A model generated the notes under the pieces. It had not been told where the DNA came from. It was given only the letters and a program-made list of their open reading frames with translations, and searched no databases. Below are positions 36,944-46,063 of a stretch of 64,000 bases of DNA, in pieces. Position 1 is the stretch's first letter, and each line of letters begins with the position of its first letter. A program made the position numbers and the translations under genes. This stretch comes from Methylosarcina fibrata AML-C10 (GTDB lineage Bacteria > Pseudomonadota > Gammaproteobacteria > Methylococcales > Methylomonadaceae): NCBI RefSeq assembly GCF_000372865.1, contig NZ_KB889965.1, forward strand, positions 4,485,786 through 4,549,785. The letters run 5' to 3'.

Positions 36944-36970
36944 AATCCTCATGGGTTTGAGGATTTTGTT
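36944..36970 (+). terminator. Terminator-like hairpin in the leader of DUF502 copy 2
   Basis: AATCCTCA (36944-36951) pairs perfectly with TGAGGATT (36958-36965) around a six-base loop, followed by TTGTT. The next start codon is at 36995. A perfect -10 TATAAT lies upstream at 36869-36874, so the hairpin may sit inside a 5' leader as well as end phoBR transcripts. Confidence 0.6.
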
Positions 36971-36994
36971 CACCATGAGAGGCGAAGTTATAAA

Positions 36995-37600
36995 ATGAAA
37001 ACGATGTTTAATTATTTCCTGATCGGCGTGCTTGCAGTCATTCCGATCGTGGTGGTTCTTCAGATCATGATCTTCGTGAAAGATCGGATTTCCGATCTGA
37101 TCGGGATGGTGTACGCCGTGGCCGATAATTATCTTTATACAATTATCGTGTTCGGCGTCAGCATCGCCTTGTTGATCTGGATCGGTCATAAAATCGTCAA
37201 GGAAGGGCGCCATTGGGTCATTGCCTGGTTTGATCAAATCATCGACCGGATTCCGTTGCTGAACACGATTTACCGGGTCATCAAAAAAGTCATCAACATG
37301 TTTTCGGGCCGCGACAAGGCCATCGCCAAGGAAGTGGTTTATGTGGAATATCCGAAAAAGGGCGTGTGGATGGCCGCATACGTGACCAACCGGTACGACG
37401 ACATGTACGTGCTGTTCATTCCTACTTCGCCCAACCCGACCTCGGGTTTCACCGTGATCGTCAACAAATCCCAGGTGATCAAGTCGGCGATGAACATCGA
37501 AGAAGCCAGCAGTTTGATCATCAGCGTGGGCGTCGATTATAACAAGGTGGCGGAAATCGCCGCGTTAAAAGGTGAAGCGAGCACTGCGGTTTCCGGATAG
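36995..37600 (+). CDS. DUF502 integral membrane protein (copy 2)
   Basis: A 201-residue paralogue of the gene at 19699-20292. It has two membrane helices (about 6-28 and 44-64), the family motif IPLLNTIYRVIKKVINMF and the signature PTSPNPTSGFTVIVNKSQV. Function is unknown for the family; copies often sit near aspS or cell-envelope genes. A TATAAT box about 120 bases upstream and a leader hairpin suggest separate transcription from phoBR. Near the C-terminus, MNIEEASSLIISVGVDY matches copy 1 closely. Confidence 0.87.
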   Translation: MKTMFNYFLIGVLAVIPIVVVLQIMIFVKDRISDLIGMVYAVADNYLYTIIVFGVSIALLIWIGHKIVKEGRHWVIAWFDQIIDRIPLLNTIYRVIKKVINMFSGRDKAIAKEVVYVEYPKKGVWMAAYVTNRYDDMYVLFIPTSPNPTSGFTVIVNKSQVIKSAMNIEEASSLIISVGVDYNKVAEIAALKGEASTAVSG

Positions 37601-37678
37601 CCGCCCGGCTTCAGAGCTGGCCGCATATATCTTTTCGACCCTGGCCGACCCGCTTCGGCGCCTACCAAACAAGATCTC

Positions 37679-38272
37679 ATGATAAAAATCCTGGCTTTTT
37701 CCGGAAGTGCACGAAAGGATTCGTTCAATCAACGGCTCGTGAAAATTGCCGCTCGCGGCGCCGAACAGGCGGGCGCGGAAGTCACTGTCGTCAATCTCGG
37801 CGATTTTCCGATGCCGCTGTTCAATCAAGACGACGAAGCCGAGTTCGGCCTGCCGGCGCCGGCCCGGGAATTCAAAAAACTATTGATCGAGCACGACGGT
37901 TTCTTGATTGCCTCGCCCGAATACAACAGCGCTTTCAGTCCCCTGCTGAAGAATGCGATCGATTGGGCTTCCCGGAAGGAACATCCGGACGAAGCGCCGC
38001 TTTTAGCCTACCGGGGAAAACTGGCGGTCATCATGGCGGCTTCCGCCGGCGCTTTGGGCGGTTTGCGGGGACTGGTTTTTCTGAGGCTGCTGCTCGGCAA
38101 TATCGGGGTGACCGTGCTGGCCAGGCAGCAGGCGGTGTCGCAGGCGGACAAAGCTTTTGATCCGGACGGCCGGCTCTTGGACGAAAAACTGCATGAAACC
38201 GTTGAAGGGCTGGGGCGGGAGCTGACGCAAATGCTGGCAAAGCTAACAGCCGGCCATACCGCTCGATCTTGA
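37679..38272 (+). CDS. NADPH-dependent FMN reductase-family flavoprotein
   Basis: A 197-residue flavodoxin-like reductase of the ChrR/YieF/SsuE group. The N-terminal phosphate loop is FSGSARKDSFNQRL (about 7-20). SPEYNSAFSPLLKNAIDWASR (about 79-99) is the conserved flavin and tetramer motif, and AASAGALGGLRGLVFLR the second flavin contact. Members reduce quinones, azo dyes, chromate or free FMN; the exact substrate cannot be told. It follows the DUF502 gene by 78 bases. Confidence 0.88.
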   Translation: MIKILAFSGSARKDSFNQRLVKIAARGAEQAGAEVTVVNLGDFPMPLFNQDDEAEFGLPAPAREFKKLLIEHDGFLIASPEYNSAFSPLLKNAIDWASRKEHPDEAPLLAYRGKLAVIMAASAGALGGLRGLVFLRLLLGNIGVTVLARQQAVSQADKAFDPDGRLLDEKLHETVEGLGRELTQMLAKLTAGHTARS

Positions 38273-38290
38273 AGGCTATCCGGCCGTTTT

Positions 38291-39283
38291 CTACGGTAAC
38301 TGCTCACGGATGAACTCGGGAATTCGTTGATCCAGCCAGTAACGAGGCCTGAACGGCAGATGGCCGTGGATGAATCCGACATGCCCGCCGCCCTGGGTGA
38401 TCTCCAGATCCACATGGGATGAAAGTTCGTCCACGGAAGGCAGCACCGCTTCAGTCATGAACGGATCGTCAACGGCCTGGATCAACAAGGTCGGCACGAC
38501 GATTCGTTTTAGAAATTGCCGCGAGCTGGAGCGCAGGTAATAATCGTGAACGTCTTTGAAACCGTGCAGCTTCGCCACGACCCGATCGTCGTATTGCCAG
38601 AACGAACGAATTCCGGACAAATCGCCCAGTTGCTCGATCTTTTCCGCTTCGGACACATTTCCGATCCGGTGCAAATGCCGCAATTTCAGTTTGATGTAGG
38701 TTTTTAATTCGCGCAGCAGACTGGCCCGATAGAGTTTGGAAAAACCGGTGTCCAGTTTCGAGGCGCAGGTGCTCAACACCAGCGGGACGGACACTGCCAC
38801 CGCGGCAAACAGCGATATGTCGGAGCCTTGCTCGCCCAGCCATTTCAGCAGAACGTTCCCGCCCAGCGAAAAACCGACCGCGGCCAGAGGCGTATCCGGC
38901 TCCCGCCGGCGCAGGGTCCGGTATAAAAAATCGATGTCCTGGGTCTCGCCGGAATGATAACACCGGGCCGAATTATTGGATTCTCCGCTGCATCCCCGGA
39001 AGTTCAGGGCGACGCTGCGGAATCCCTGTTTCAGCAGAATGCGCTGCAAGCTTTTGATGTAACCGGACCGGGAACTGCCGGTCAGCCCGTGCAACAGGAT
39101 GACGATGGGTTGCGGGCCTTCGCCGCAGCAGTCGACGTCGATGAAGTCGTGGTCCGGCGTCTCCAGCCTTTCGCGCGTGATCGCAACGGGAGGCGAGGGG
39201 CGGCGCAAAAAATCGGGATAAATCGTTTGCAGATGGCCGTTGTTCAACCACCAGGCCGGCCGGAATGAGGTTTTGATTAACAC
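38291..39283 (-). CDS. YheT-like alpha/beta hydrolase
   Basis: A 330-residue hydrolase of the YheT/ABHD family. The opening WWLNNGHLQTIYP is typical. VILLHGLTGSSRSGYIKSL gives the oxyanion region, GFSLGGNVLLKWLGEQG holds the nucleophile Ser, and TQGGGHVGFIHG carries the catalytic His; an Asp in VDDPFM completes the triad. The natural substrate (an ester) is unknown. It is convergent with the FMN reductase and divergent from the DUF1624 gene. Confidence 0.9.
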   Translation of the reverse strand: MLIKTSFRPAWWLNNGHLQTIYPDFLRRPSPPVAITRERLETPDHDFIDVDCCGEGPQPIVILLHGLTGSSRSGYIKSLQRILLKQGFRSVALNFRGCSGESNNSARCYHSGETQDIDFLYRTLRRREPDTPLAAVGFSLGGNVLLKWLGEQGSDISLFAAVAVSVPLVLSTCASKLDTGFSKLYRASLLRELKTYIKLKLRHLHRIGNVSEAEKIEQLGDLSGIRSFWQYDDRVVAKLHGFKDVHDYYLRSSSRQFLKRIVVPTLLIQAVDDPFMTEAVLPSVDELSSHVDLEITQGGGHVGFIHGHLPFRPRYWLDQRIPEFIREQLP

Positions 39284-39430
39284 GACTGTTGACTTTCTGT
39301 TGAATTGGAAAATAAAAAAAGAGCGTCCGACCGGAGACCATCCGGAATGGTTGGCTATTATTTATGCAAATCAAGCATTCATCAAGAGCTACAGGCTATG
39401 GGTCCGTTTATGAACCCTGAATGAACAACT

Positions 39431-39453
39431 TTATCCACAAATTCTGTGGATAA
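39431..39453. promoter_or_regulatory. Inverted pair of perfect DnaA boxes
   Basis: TTATCCACA (39431-39439) and TGTGGATAA (39445-39453) are both exact matches to the strongest DnaA 9-mer, in inverted orientation five bases apart. They lie in the intergenic space between the divergent YheT-like and DUF1624 genes, about 90 bases before the latter's ATG. No AT-rich unwinding element or dnaA/gidA neighbour is present, so this is not an obvious origin. Confidence 0.75.
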
Positions 39454-39543
39454 GCGTCGCGGCGGACCGCCTTCGGCTTTTTTCGGCAACTCCGATTTGA
39501 TATCATGCGCCGATTCGAACTTTGTTAAGTGAAAGGGGCGCCG

Positions 39544-40713
39544 ATGCATCGCCTGGAATCGATCGATATGCTGCGCGGATTGGTCATCGTCTTGATGGCG
39601 TTGGACCATACCCGCCACTTTTTCACGAGTGCGATGTTCAGTCCTACCGATCTTAACCAAACGACTCCTGCGTATTTTTTGACCCGCTGGATCACTCACC
39701 TGTGCGCGCCCACGTTTGTTTTCCTGGCCGGTACGGGCGCCTTTCTGTCCACCGGGCGCCGCCTTCTGAGTCCCGATCAACTGGCCGGCTATCTGGCCAG
39801 CCGAGGAATCTGGCTGATCATTCTCGAGCTGACCCTGGTGCGCTTCGGCTGGACCTTCAATTGGGACTTTCATTATTTTTTTGCTCAGGTGATCTGGGCG
39901 CTGGGCTGGTCGCTGTTGGCCCTGGCCGCTTTGATTTTTCTGCCGCGCCGGATAACGGCCTGGCTGGCGCTGGCGGTCATTGCCGGCCATAATGCCTTCG
40001 ACGGCGTTCGTTCCGAAGACCTGCCGGAATGGGGGTGGCTTTGGACGGTTTTGCACGCTCCCGGCAAAATCGAATTTTTGCCGGGTTACCGGATTTATAT
40101 ATCCTACCCGCTGATCCCCTGGGTTGCGGTCATGGCGGCGGGTTATTGCTTCGGGCCCGTGTTCCTGCGGGAGGACGCGCGCCGGAGAAGAATCTTGTTG
40201 CTGTTGGGAGGGGCGTGCCTCGGTTTGTTCCTGCTGCTTCGCCTGACCAACCTGTATGGCGATCCGAAGCCCTGGACGTTCCAGAAAAATTGGGTTTTTA
40301 CCCTGTTGTCGGTGTTGAACTGCACCAAATATCCGCCCTCGCTGCTTTATTTGCTGATGACTCTGGGCATGATGTTTTTCTGTCTCGCGGTATTCGATCA
40401 AGGCAGGATTCAACGGATGGGACGGCCCTTGATCGTCTTCGGCAAGGCGCCGCTGTTTTTCTATCTGATCCATCTGCCGCTCATTCATGGCGCCATGCTG
40501 GCGGCCACCCGGCTTAGGGGATTGCCGGCCGAGTGGCTGATAGGTACCGCCCATGCTCCCTTTCCGAAACTGCCGGCGCCCGAATTCGGCTACAGTCTGC
40601 CAGCGGTCTATGCCATTTGGCTGGGATTATTATTGCTGCTTTATCCGGTGTGCTACGGCTTCGTCGAGATCAAGCGAAAATTCCGGCATATCGTCTGGCT
40701 GACTTATCTGTAA
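39544..40713 (+). CDS. DUF1624 (heparan-glucosaminide acetyltransferase-like) membrane protein
   Basis: A polytopic inner-membrane protein of about 389 residues with the N-terminal signature RLESIDMLRGLVIVLMALDHTRHFF, seen in DUF1624/HGSNAT-related acyltransferase-like proteins. Around ten hydrophobic helices follow; APTFVFLAGTGAFLS and FFYLIHLPLIHG are conserved membrane motifs. The His in LDHTRHF corresponds to the family's presumed acyl-transfer region. The ATG at 39544 is preferred over a GTG at 39529 because AAAGGGG lies before it. Its substrate is unknown. Confidence 0.85.
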   Translation: MHRLESIDMLRGLVIVLMALDHTRHFFTSAMFSPTDLNQTTPAYFLTRWITHLCAPTFVFLAGTGAFLSTGRRLLSPDQLAGYLASRGIWLIILELTLVRFGWTFNWDFHYFFAQVIWALGWSLLALAALIFLPRRITAWLALAVIAGHNAFDGVRSEDLPEWGWLWTVLHAPGKIEFLPGYRIYISYPLIPWVAVMAAGYCFGPVFLREDARRRRILLLLGGACLGLFLLLRLTNLYGDPKPWTFQKNWVFTLLSVLNCTKYPPSLLYLLMTLGMMFFCLAVFDQGRIQRMGRPLIVFGKAPLFFYLIHLPLIHGAMLAATRLRGLPAEWLIGTAHAPFPKLPAPEFGYSLPAVYAIWLGLLLLLYPVCYGFVEIKRKFRHIVWLTYL

Positions 40714-40731
40714 GCGGTTGCCGTTTCCTTT

Positions 40732-42087
40732 CTAGTCCGGGGACGGCGTCCGCATCGTCACAAATTCTTCCGCCGCCGTCGGATGAATGCCGATGGTCGA
40801 ATCGAAAACGGCCTTGGTCGCGCCGGCCCGAATCGCCACCGCCATTCCCTGAATAATCTCGCCGGCGTCGGGACCGACCATATGCACGCCGAGCACTCGG
40901 TCGGTACTTTTTCTGACGACCATCTTCATCAGCGTTTTGTCGGCCAGACCGGAAAGCGTATGTTTCAACGGAGTGAACATCGTTTTATAAACTACGACGT
41001 CGGAGTAGCGCTCCTTCGCTTCCTTCTCGGTTAGACCGACTGTGCCGATGTTGGGCCGGCTGAAGACCGTGGTGGGAATGTGATCGTAATCGACCGGCGT
41101 CGGCCGAGGTCCGTAGAGCCCGTTCACGAAGGCCATGGCTTCGGCGATCGCCACCGGGGTCAGATTGAAGCGGTCGGTCACGTCGCCGAGCGCGTAAATG
41201 GAAGGAATATTGGTCCGGTAATCGGCATCGACCTTGATCGCGCCTTGATCGTTCAGGTCAACGCCGGCCGCTTCCAGGCCCAAACCGTCCGTATTCGGTC
41301 GGCGGCCGGTCGCATACAGCACAAGATCGGCGGCAATTTCGAAATTCCGGTCGGTATGAGCGGTCAGTTGTTCGTCGTTTTTCTCGATCTTGTCGATGCG
41401 GGTGTTCGGCAGCAGGAGGATGCCTTTTTTGCTCATTTCCCGGGCCGCAAATTCCCGGACGTCTTCGTCAAATCCTCTGAGCAGTTTGTCGCCCCGGTAG
41501 CCGATCGTCACGGCCACGCCCAGCCCCTGCATGATGCCGGCAAACTCGGCCGCAATGTAGCCGCCGCCGACGATCAACAGCCGCTCGGGAAGTTTTTCCA
41601 GTGCGAACATGTCGTTGGAAGTAACCGCCCATTCCTTGCCGGGAATATCGGGGACGGAGGGCCGGCCGCCGGTCGCGATCAGAATGCGTTCGGCGCGGAG
41701 CGAGCGCTCGCCGGCCTGTACGGTATGCGCATCCTGTAGTCTGGCCGTGCTTTCGAGGATTGTGACGCCGGAATCGGCCAGCATTTTTTGATAAAGACCT
41801 TGCAGCCGTGCGATTTCCTTGTTCTTTTGCGCCATCAGGCGGGACCAGTCGAACCGGGGTGGAGAAACCGACCAGCCGAAACCTGCGGCGGCCCTGAATT
41901 CTTCATCGAACTGCGACGCATAGACGAACAGCTTTTTCGGCACGCAGCCGACGTTGACGCAGGTGCCGCCCAGATGGCGGTGTTCGACAATGGCTACTCG
42001 TACGCCGAGTCCCGAAGCCATGCGTGCGGCGCGGACGCCGCCGGAGCCGGCGCCTATCACCAACAGGTCATAGTCAAAATGAGTCAT
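40732..42087 (-). CDS. gor: Glutathione-disulfide reductase
   Basis: FAD enzyme that regenerates glutathione with NADPH. It has 451 residues: dinucleotide fold VIGAGSGGVRAARMASGLG (10-28), redox disulphide CVNVGC (C43, C48), an NADPH fold GGGYIAAEFAGIMQGLG, ALGDVTDRFNLTPVAI, and the C-terminal GIHPTAAEEFVTMR with the catalytic His-Glu pair. The redox motif CVNVGC and the C-terminus fit Gor and not lipoamide dehydrogenase or mercuric reductase. It is convergent with the DUF1624 gene, 18 bases apart. Confidence 0.95.
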   Translation of the reverse strand: MTHFDYDLLVIGAGSGGVRAARMASGLGVRVAIVEHRHLGGTCVNVGCVPKKLFVYASQFDEEFRAAAGFGWSVSPPRFDWSRLMAQKNKEIARLQGLYQKMLADSGVTILESTARLQDAHTVQAGERSLRAERILIATGGRPSVPDIPGKEWAVTSNDMFALEKLPERLLIVGGGYIAAEFAGIMQGLGVAVTIGYRGDKLLRGFDEDVREFAAREMSKKGILLLPNTRIDKIEKNDEQLTAHTDRNFEIAADLVLYATGRRPNTDGLGLEAAGVDLNDQGAIKVDADYRTNIPSIYALGDVTDRFNLTPVAIAEAMAFVNGLYGPRPTPVDYDHIPTTVFSRPNIGTVGLTEKEAKERYSDVVVYKTMFTPLKHTLSGLADKTLMKMVVRKSTDRVLGVHMVGPDAGEIIQGMAVAIRAGATKAVFDSTIGIHPTAAEEFVTMRTPSPD

Positions 42088-42566
42088 TCGAGGTTTCCGT
42101 TGATCTGCTGCTATGAAATTGTGTTCTCATGAACTTCGGGCGGCTTCGTCGGGAAAAACCGGATAAGAGAAAGTCGTTTACCGTCGCTGCAAAACTTGCC
42201 TCCCGTTCGCCTTGAGCCGGGCAGGGAACCGAACGTCGGTTTTGCATACTTTACACGAAAAGGACCTGGGCATCATCCGAATCGGAAAACAAGGCTTTTC
42301 CGCCTTCGTTTAAGGTATTGAAGCGTTGGGAAGAAGCAGGCAAAAATGCGTGACGGCCGGAAATTTTTTTGAAGACTTCACGAAAGCCGTCATGAACTGA
42401 ATTCTTGAGGCCAAGCCCTGACCGCCCGCTATCCGGACGGAGAGCTTAATGCGACATCCTTGTCAAAAAGATCTCCTTTGAAGGAAGATATCCTTGGAGA
42501 CATGATTTTCATCATGGCGTTCAGTCCGTTGAACGAACGATCCCCTTCCTTTTCATCCCGGAACGG
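42088..42566. other. Intergenic region between gor and csbD, no gene seen
   Basis: About 480 bases with no plausible open frame. Small hairpins occur (AAGGC/GCCTT at about 42291-42306; AAGGA/TCCTT-type near 42475-42495). The latter, read on the minus strand, is followed by a T run and could end csbD transcripts. No known RNA family is recognised. Confidence 0.4.
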
Positions 42567-42767
42567 TTAATGGATCCGGTCCTCGAAATCCCTGATGCGG
42601 CGTTCCGCTTCGTCCCTTTGGATACCGTAACGTTCCTGAATTTTGCCCAGCAAAACGTCCCGTTTTCCGGCAATTTGATCGAGCTCGTCGTCGGTCAATT
42701 CGCCCCAGGTTTCCTTTACTTTTCCTTTGAACTGTTTCCAGTTGCCTTCTATTCGATCCCAAGCCAT
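42567..42767 (-). CDS. CsbD-family stress protein
   Basis: A 66-residue highly charged helical protein with the CsbD signature MAWDRIEGNWKQFKGKVKETWG and LTDDELDQIAGKRDVLLGKIQ. Family members are general-stress proteins in many bacteria, with unclear molecular role. A GGGAG ribosome site precedes the ATG. Just upstream (42800-42822) is an inverted repeat AATTTCC/GGAAATT that could be an operator. It is flanked on both sides by about 500 bases without genes. Confidence 0.92.
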   Translation of the reverse strand: MAWDRIEGNWKQFKGKVKETWGELTDDELDQIAGKRDVLLGKIQERYGIQRDEAERRIRDFEDRIH

Positions 42768-43304
42768 GTCGGTTCTCCCAAGAATTGATGAAAAGATGAA
42801 ATTTCCCGCTAATCAGGAAATTGAGTTTCGCGGCCACCCATGCCGGGCGCCTTCGTAAACTTGAGAAACACTTTATCGATGAAAGCCAAACAGATCTGTG
42901 CGGTGACCCACATAAGTCATACGCCCTGTTTTAATGCCGAACTGTCGCTCTTCCTGTAAGGGATCGGGCGGATTGGCGGTGGAAAGAAGATGGAGAGGAA
43001 AGCCTACAAATAGCGGTCCAACCGCGCCTGAAAGAAAAGAACGGCTCCGCTTTAATGAGGTCTGATAGTATATGTCCAGGTCGATCTCATGGATTCAGTC
43101 GGCCAACTCTCGGTGACGGAAGGAGTTTTTATCGAGGCGGTTTGAAGAAAGGTTCCGGCCAGGCCGGAAAACCCGTTCACTTTTCGCGGGATTGGGTATG
43201 TTTTGTCAAGAAGCTCGAAGGACTGAAAACATGATTGTCCGATCGAGATTAAAAACGGACGATTGTAAACGCCGCTTTTGCCTATCAAAAGGAAATGCAG
43301 GAAG
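42768..43304. other. Intergenic region between csbD and DUF4010 gene
   Basis: About 540 bases without a supported open frame. It contains the AATTTCC/GGAAATT inverted repeat near the csbD start and must hold two divergent promoters, but I cannot place their -10 and -35 boxes with confidence. No RNA gene is recognised. Confidence 0.4.
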
Positions 43305-44555
43305 ATGAACGAACTGGAAAATTTCAAACTTCTGGGAGTCGCCTTGGCGATCGGTTTGTTGATCGGTCTGGAGCGGGGCTGGCGGTTGCGGGAAAGCGAT
43401 GAAGGAACGCGCATCGCCGGCCTTCGCACCTACGGACTGATCGGTTTGATGGGCGGGGTAGGGGGACTGCTGGCGGAGCATATCGGACCGTTGTTGCCGG
43501 TAGTGATGTTTCTGGCTTTGACCCTGATTTTGCTGGTGGCATACAGCCTTAGTCTGGGTAAATTCGAAGACGTCGGCATTACCAGCATGATTGCTTCGCT
43601 GATGACCTTCCTGCTCGGCACATTGACCCTCTACGGCCATACTGTCCTGGCTTCCGCTACGGCCGTGATCATTACGCTGCTGCTGGGATTCAAGCCTTTA
43701 CTGCACTCGTGGGTCAACAAACTGGAACGGCGGGAGCTGGAAGCCACGCTGAAACTGCTGCTGATTTCGGTCGTCATGCTGCCGATATTGCCCGATCAGG
43801 GGTACGGCCCCTGGGAGTCGTTTAATCCTTATAAAATCTGGCTGTTGGTGGTGCTGATCGCGGGTATTTCTTACATCGGCTATTTTGCGGTCAGAATATT
43901 GGGCAATCGCCACGGAACGGTGGTGACCGGTGCGTTCGGCGGGCTGGTATCTTCCACCGTGGTCAGCCTGAATCTGGCCCGCCATGCCGCGCATTATCCG
44001 AAGATGGAAAATGCGCTGGCCTCCGGGATACTGATGGCCTGCGCCACGATGTTCGTCCGGGTGCTGCTGCTGCTGTCGATTCTCAATCAGGCGCTGGTGC
44101 GAACGCTGCTGCCGTCGCTGGCGGCGATGAGTGTTTTTACATATGCTGTCGCCCTGGTGCTGTGGAAAAAAGCCGGCGACGGGACCCCTCGCCACGAATT
44201 CGGGCTGGAAAATCCCTTTCAGTTGGGAATGGCGCTGAAGTTCGCCGCCTTTTTAACCCTGGTCCTGTTACTGTCCCGCCTGGTCAAGCAGTATTTCGGC
44301 GATATGGGAACTTATTTTCTGGCCGCCGTGTCGGGACTTGCCGACGTGGATCCCATCGTATTGTCCATGGCAAAAACCAGCAGCGGCGCCGCCGAACTGG
44401 CCGTGGCGGTGCGCGCCGTTCTGATCGCAGTATCGGTCAACTCGATTTTTAAAGGCATTCTGTCCTGGGTTGTCGGCGGTGCCGCCATCGGCTTGAGAGT
44501 GGTCGGGGCGCTGACAGGCGCCATCCTCGCCGGATTGGCCGTCAGCTTGGCGTAA
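43305..44555 (+). CDS. DUF4010 / MgtC-SapB-like membrane protein
   Basis: A polytopic membrane protein of 416 residues. The first third is MgtC/SapB-like: ALAIGLLIGLERGWRLRE and GTRIAGLRTYGLIGLMGGVGGLLAE. The rest is a DUF4010 domain with about eight more helices and GAFGGLVSSTVVSLNLARHA as its most conserved segment. The ATG at 43305 follows GCAGGAAG; an upstream start at 43278 is possible. MgtC relatives affect magnesium, phosphate or ATPase regulation, but DUF4010 proteins are not characterised. It is convergent with pyrC, 17 bases apart. Confidence 0.85.
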   Translation: MNELENFKLLGVALAIGLLIGLERGWRLRESDEGTRIAGLRTYGLIGLMGGVGGLLAEHIGPLLPVVMFLALTLILLVAYSLSLGKFEDVGITSMIASLMTFLLGTLTLYGHTVLASATAVIITLLLGFKPLLHSWVNKLERRELEATLKLLLISVVMLPILPDQGYGPWESFNPYKIWLLVVLIAGISYIGYFAVRILGNRHGTVVTGAFGGLVSSTVVSLNLARHAAHYPKMENALASGILMACATMFVRVLLLLSILNQALVRTLLPSLAAMSVFTYAVALVLWKKAGDGTPRHEFGLENPFQLGMALKFAAFLTLVLLLSRLVKQYFGDMGTYFLAAVSGLADVDPIVLSMAKTSSGAAELAVAVRAVLIAVSVNSIFKGILSWVVGGAAIGLRVVGALTGAILAGLAVSLA

Positions 44556-44572
44556 TTAAATCCGGGCCGGCG

Positions 44573-45610
44573 TCAGACCTTCAGTTGCCACGACAGTTGT
44601 TCCCCTGCTTTTAAAGGCGTAATCGCGACATTGTCTTCGCCGCGATAAACCGCAGGCACTTCCCAGCTTGTTTTCGTCAGCGTGACGGTGCCGGTATTTC
44701 TGGGCAGACGGTAAAAATCGGCGCCGTGAAAGCTGGCGAACGCTTCCAGTTTGTCGAGAGCGCCGGCGCTCTCGAACACCTCGGCATAAAGCTCCAGCGC
44801 GGCGGGAGCACTGAAACAGCCGGCGCAGCCGCAGGCGTTTTCCTTTAACGAAGTCAAATGAGGCGCGCTGTCGGTGCCGAGAAAAAATTTCGGATTGCCG
44901 CCAGTGGCCGCGGCCACGAGGGCCTGCCGATGAGATTCGCGCTTGAGGACCGGAAGGCAATAATGATGCGGCCGGATGCCGCCTGCGAGCAGCGCATTGC
45001 GGTTGAACATCAGGTGCTGGGGCGTGATCGTCGCGGCGATGCGCTCGCTTGCCGATTCGACGAACTGGACGGCTTCGCGGGTCGTCACGTGTTCGACGAC
45101 GATGCGCAAGCCCGGAAAATGGCCGGCGATCCCGGTCAGCGCGGTATCGACGAAGACGCGCTCCCGATCGAAAATGTCGCATTGCTCGTCGGTTACCTCG
45201 CCGTGTATCAGCAGCGGCACGTCGTGTTTTTCCATGGCCGCAAACAGCGGATAAGCCGACCGGACGTCGGCGATGCCGGCGTCGGAATGGGTCGTGGCGC
45301 CCGCCGGATACAGTTTGAAGGCGTAAACATGCTCGCATCGGGCGGCTTTTCCGATTTCCTCGACCGAGGTCGAGCCGGTCAGATAAAGCGTCATCAGGGG
45401 AGTGAAAGCCATGCCCTGGGGCAGGGCTCGTAGAATTTCTTCCCGGTACGCCAGGGCTTGTTCGACGCTGGTGACCGGCGGCTTCAAATTCGGCATGATG
45501 ATGGCCCGGCCGAATTGCCTCGCCGTATGCGGCAGAACGGCCTTCAGCAGAGCGCCGTTGCGGACGTGCAGATGCCAGTCGTCGGGGCGAACGAGGGTGA
45601 GTGTCTTCAT
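44573..45610 (-). CDS. pyrC: Dihydroorotase PyrC
   Basis: Zinc enzyme closing N-carbamoyl-aspartate to dihydroorotate in pyrimidine synthesis. It is of the class II, E. coli-like type: RPDDWHLHVRNG gives the two zinc histidines (H13, H15), AFKLYPAGATTHSDAG the carboxylated lysine, LIHGEVTD and VVEHVTTR further ligands, and FLGTDSAPH the catalytic Asp. 345 residues from the ATG at 45610; an in-frame ATG at 45622 would add four. Neither has a clear ribosome site. Confidence 0.96.
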   Translation of the reverse strand: MKTLTLVRPDDWHLHVRNGALLKAVLPHTARQFGRAIIMPNLKPPVTSVEQALAYREEILRALPQGMAFTPLMTLYLTGSTSVEEIGKAARCEHVYAFKLYPAGATTHSDAGIADVRSAYPLFAAMEKHDVPLLIHGEVTDEQCDIFDRERVFVDTALTGIAGHFPGLRIVVEHVTTREAVQFVESASERIAATITPQHLMFNRNALLAGGIRPHHYCLPVLKRESHRQALVAAATGGNPKFFLGTDSAPHLTSLKENACGCAGCFSAPAALELYAEVFESAGALDKLEAFASFHGADFYRLPRNTGTVTLTKTSWEVPAVYRGEDNVAITPLKAGEQLSWQLKV

Positions 45611-45719
45611 TATGATCGTCATTTTCTGTAAAATGGGCCGTTATTTTATAGGAAGTGACTTGAAAAACCAGTACGGTCCCCTATTGTAGTTATTATTTTT
45701 TTTGTTATCGGAGCGGTCA

Positions 45720-45995
45720 ATGCCAATATACGAGTATCAATGTCAATCCTGTGGTCATGAACACGAAGCGTTGCAAAAACTCAGCGATCCGCCGCTGCTT
45801 CATTGTCCTGCCTGCAGCAAGCCGGAATTGATGAAAAAGATTTCGGCCGCGGGATTCCGGTTAAAAGGCTCGGGCTGGTACGAAACCGATTTTAAAAGCG
45901 GTTCGAAGAAGAACGTGGCGGGGGAGAATACGTCGGGCGGTTCCTGCGACAGTTCCTCCAAGCCGCACAGTTGCGGCGGCGGTTGCAGCCATTAG
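45720..45995 (+). CDS. FmdB-family zinc-ribbon protein
   Basis: A 91-residue protein. The N-terminus MPIYEYQCQSCGHEHEALQKLSDPPLLHCPAC is the FmdB/CxxC zinc ribbon; the C-terminus is a low-complexity Ser-Gly-Cys-His tail (SCGGGCSH). Proteins of this family are often encoded directly upstream of aspS, as here (68 bases). The name derives from a putative regulator of formamidase; the actual role is unknown. A start six codons upstream (45702) is unlikely. Confidence 0.92.
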   Translation: MPIYEYQCQSCGHEHEALQKLSDPPLLHCPACSKPELMKKISAAGFRLKGSGWYETDFKSGSKKNVAGENTSGGSCDSSSKPHSCGGGCSH

Positions 45996-46063
45996 CATCG
46001 CTTGAACAAATCGGTTTTAGCGGTTAACATCGGTAATTTTTGGGATCAACAGGGAAATCAACA

